Shown here: positions 5,567 through 5,569 of the stretch, one piece after another
How positions within the stretch are numbered: the stretch's first letter is position 1
Layout: each line of letters starts with the position of its first letter
NCBI GenBank assembly: GCA_900769475.1
Contig: CAAGGQ010000099.1
Location: 1-5,569, forward strand
DNA length: 5,569 bases
Source of the DNA: Clostridia bacterium
GTDB taxonomy: Bacteria; Bacillota; Clostridia; Oscillospirales; CAG-272
Direction: 5' to 3'
The notes under the pieces: model-generated
Database searches by the model: none
The model's input: only the letters and a program-made list of their open reading frames with translations
Told to the model about the DNA's origin: nothing
Program-made: the position numbers and the translations under genes

Positions 5567-5569
5567 GAG

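Overview
The window looks like chromosomal DNA from a spore-forming, Gram-positive Firmicute, most likely a Clostridia-class organism. The grounds are a SpoVAC spore-membrane protein, a CpsB/YwqE-type PHP tyrosine phosphatase (the Firmicute branch of capsule control), strong AGGAG-type ribosome binding sites, textbook sigma-A promoters, and fairly GC-rich genes separated by AT-rich gaps. Placement near the Oscillospirales is only an impression from the style of the intergenic palindromes at the right end.

Layout, left to right. (1) Positions 1-951, minus strand: the start of a Wzz/CpsC-type polysaccharide co-polymerase that runs off the left edge. It is preceded in its operon by cpsB, which has a near-perfect extended -10 sigma-A promoter at 1016-1044. 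(2) Positions 1114-1608, plus strand: a small lipoprotein resembling the clostridial DUF4358 family. (3) Positions 1605-2051, minus strand: spoVAC, whose stop codon overlaps that of the lipoprotein gene by 4 nt. No spoVAD or spoVAE follows it. (4) Positions 2052-2180: a compact divergent promoter region. A forespore-sigma-like promoter for spoVAC and a consensus sigma-A promoter for the next gene lie back to back, with their -35 boxes 2 bp apart. (5) Positions 2181-2561, plus strand: a 126-residue helical, charged protein of unknown function. (6) Positions 2572-2622: a bidirectional terminator. (7) Positions 2643-5297, minus strand: a complete, ordinary valyl-tRNA synthetase (valS). (8) Positions 5298-5569: a 272-nt gene-free leader upstream of valS. 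It is packed with palindromes and has at its far end a strong terminator that could be the 3' end of a T-box leader cut by the window edge.

Functionally the genes form separate units. One is polysaccharide export control: CpsB dephosphorylates the tyrosine kinase that partners CpsC/Wzz. Another is a sporulation channel subunit with a divergently transcribed small protein. The third is tRNA charging. I see no mobile-element gene, CRISPR array, tRNA or rRNA. The least explained parts are the structured valS leader, the isolated spoVAC with its shared promoter region, and the small helical protein.
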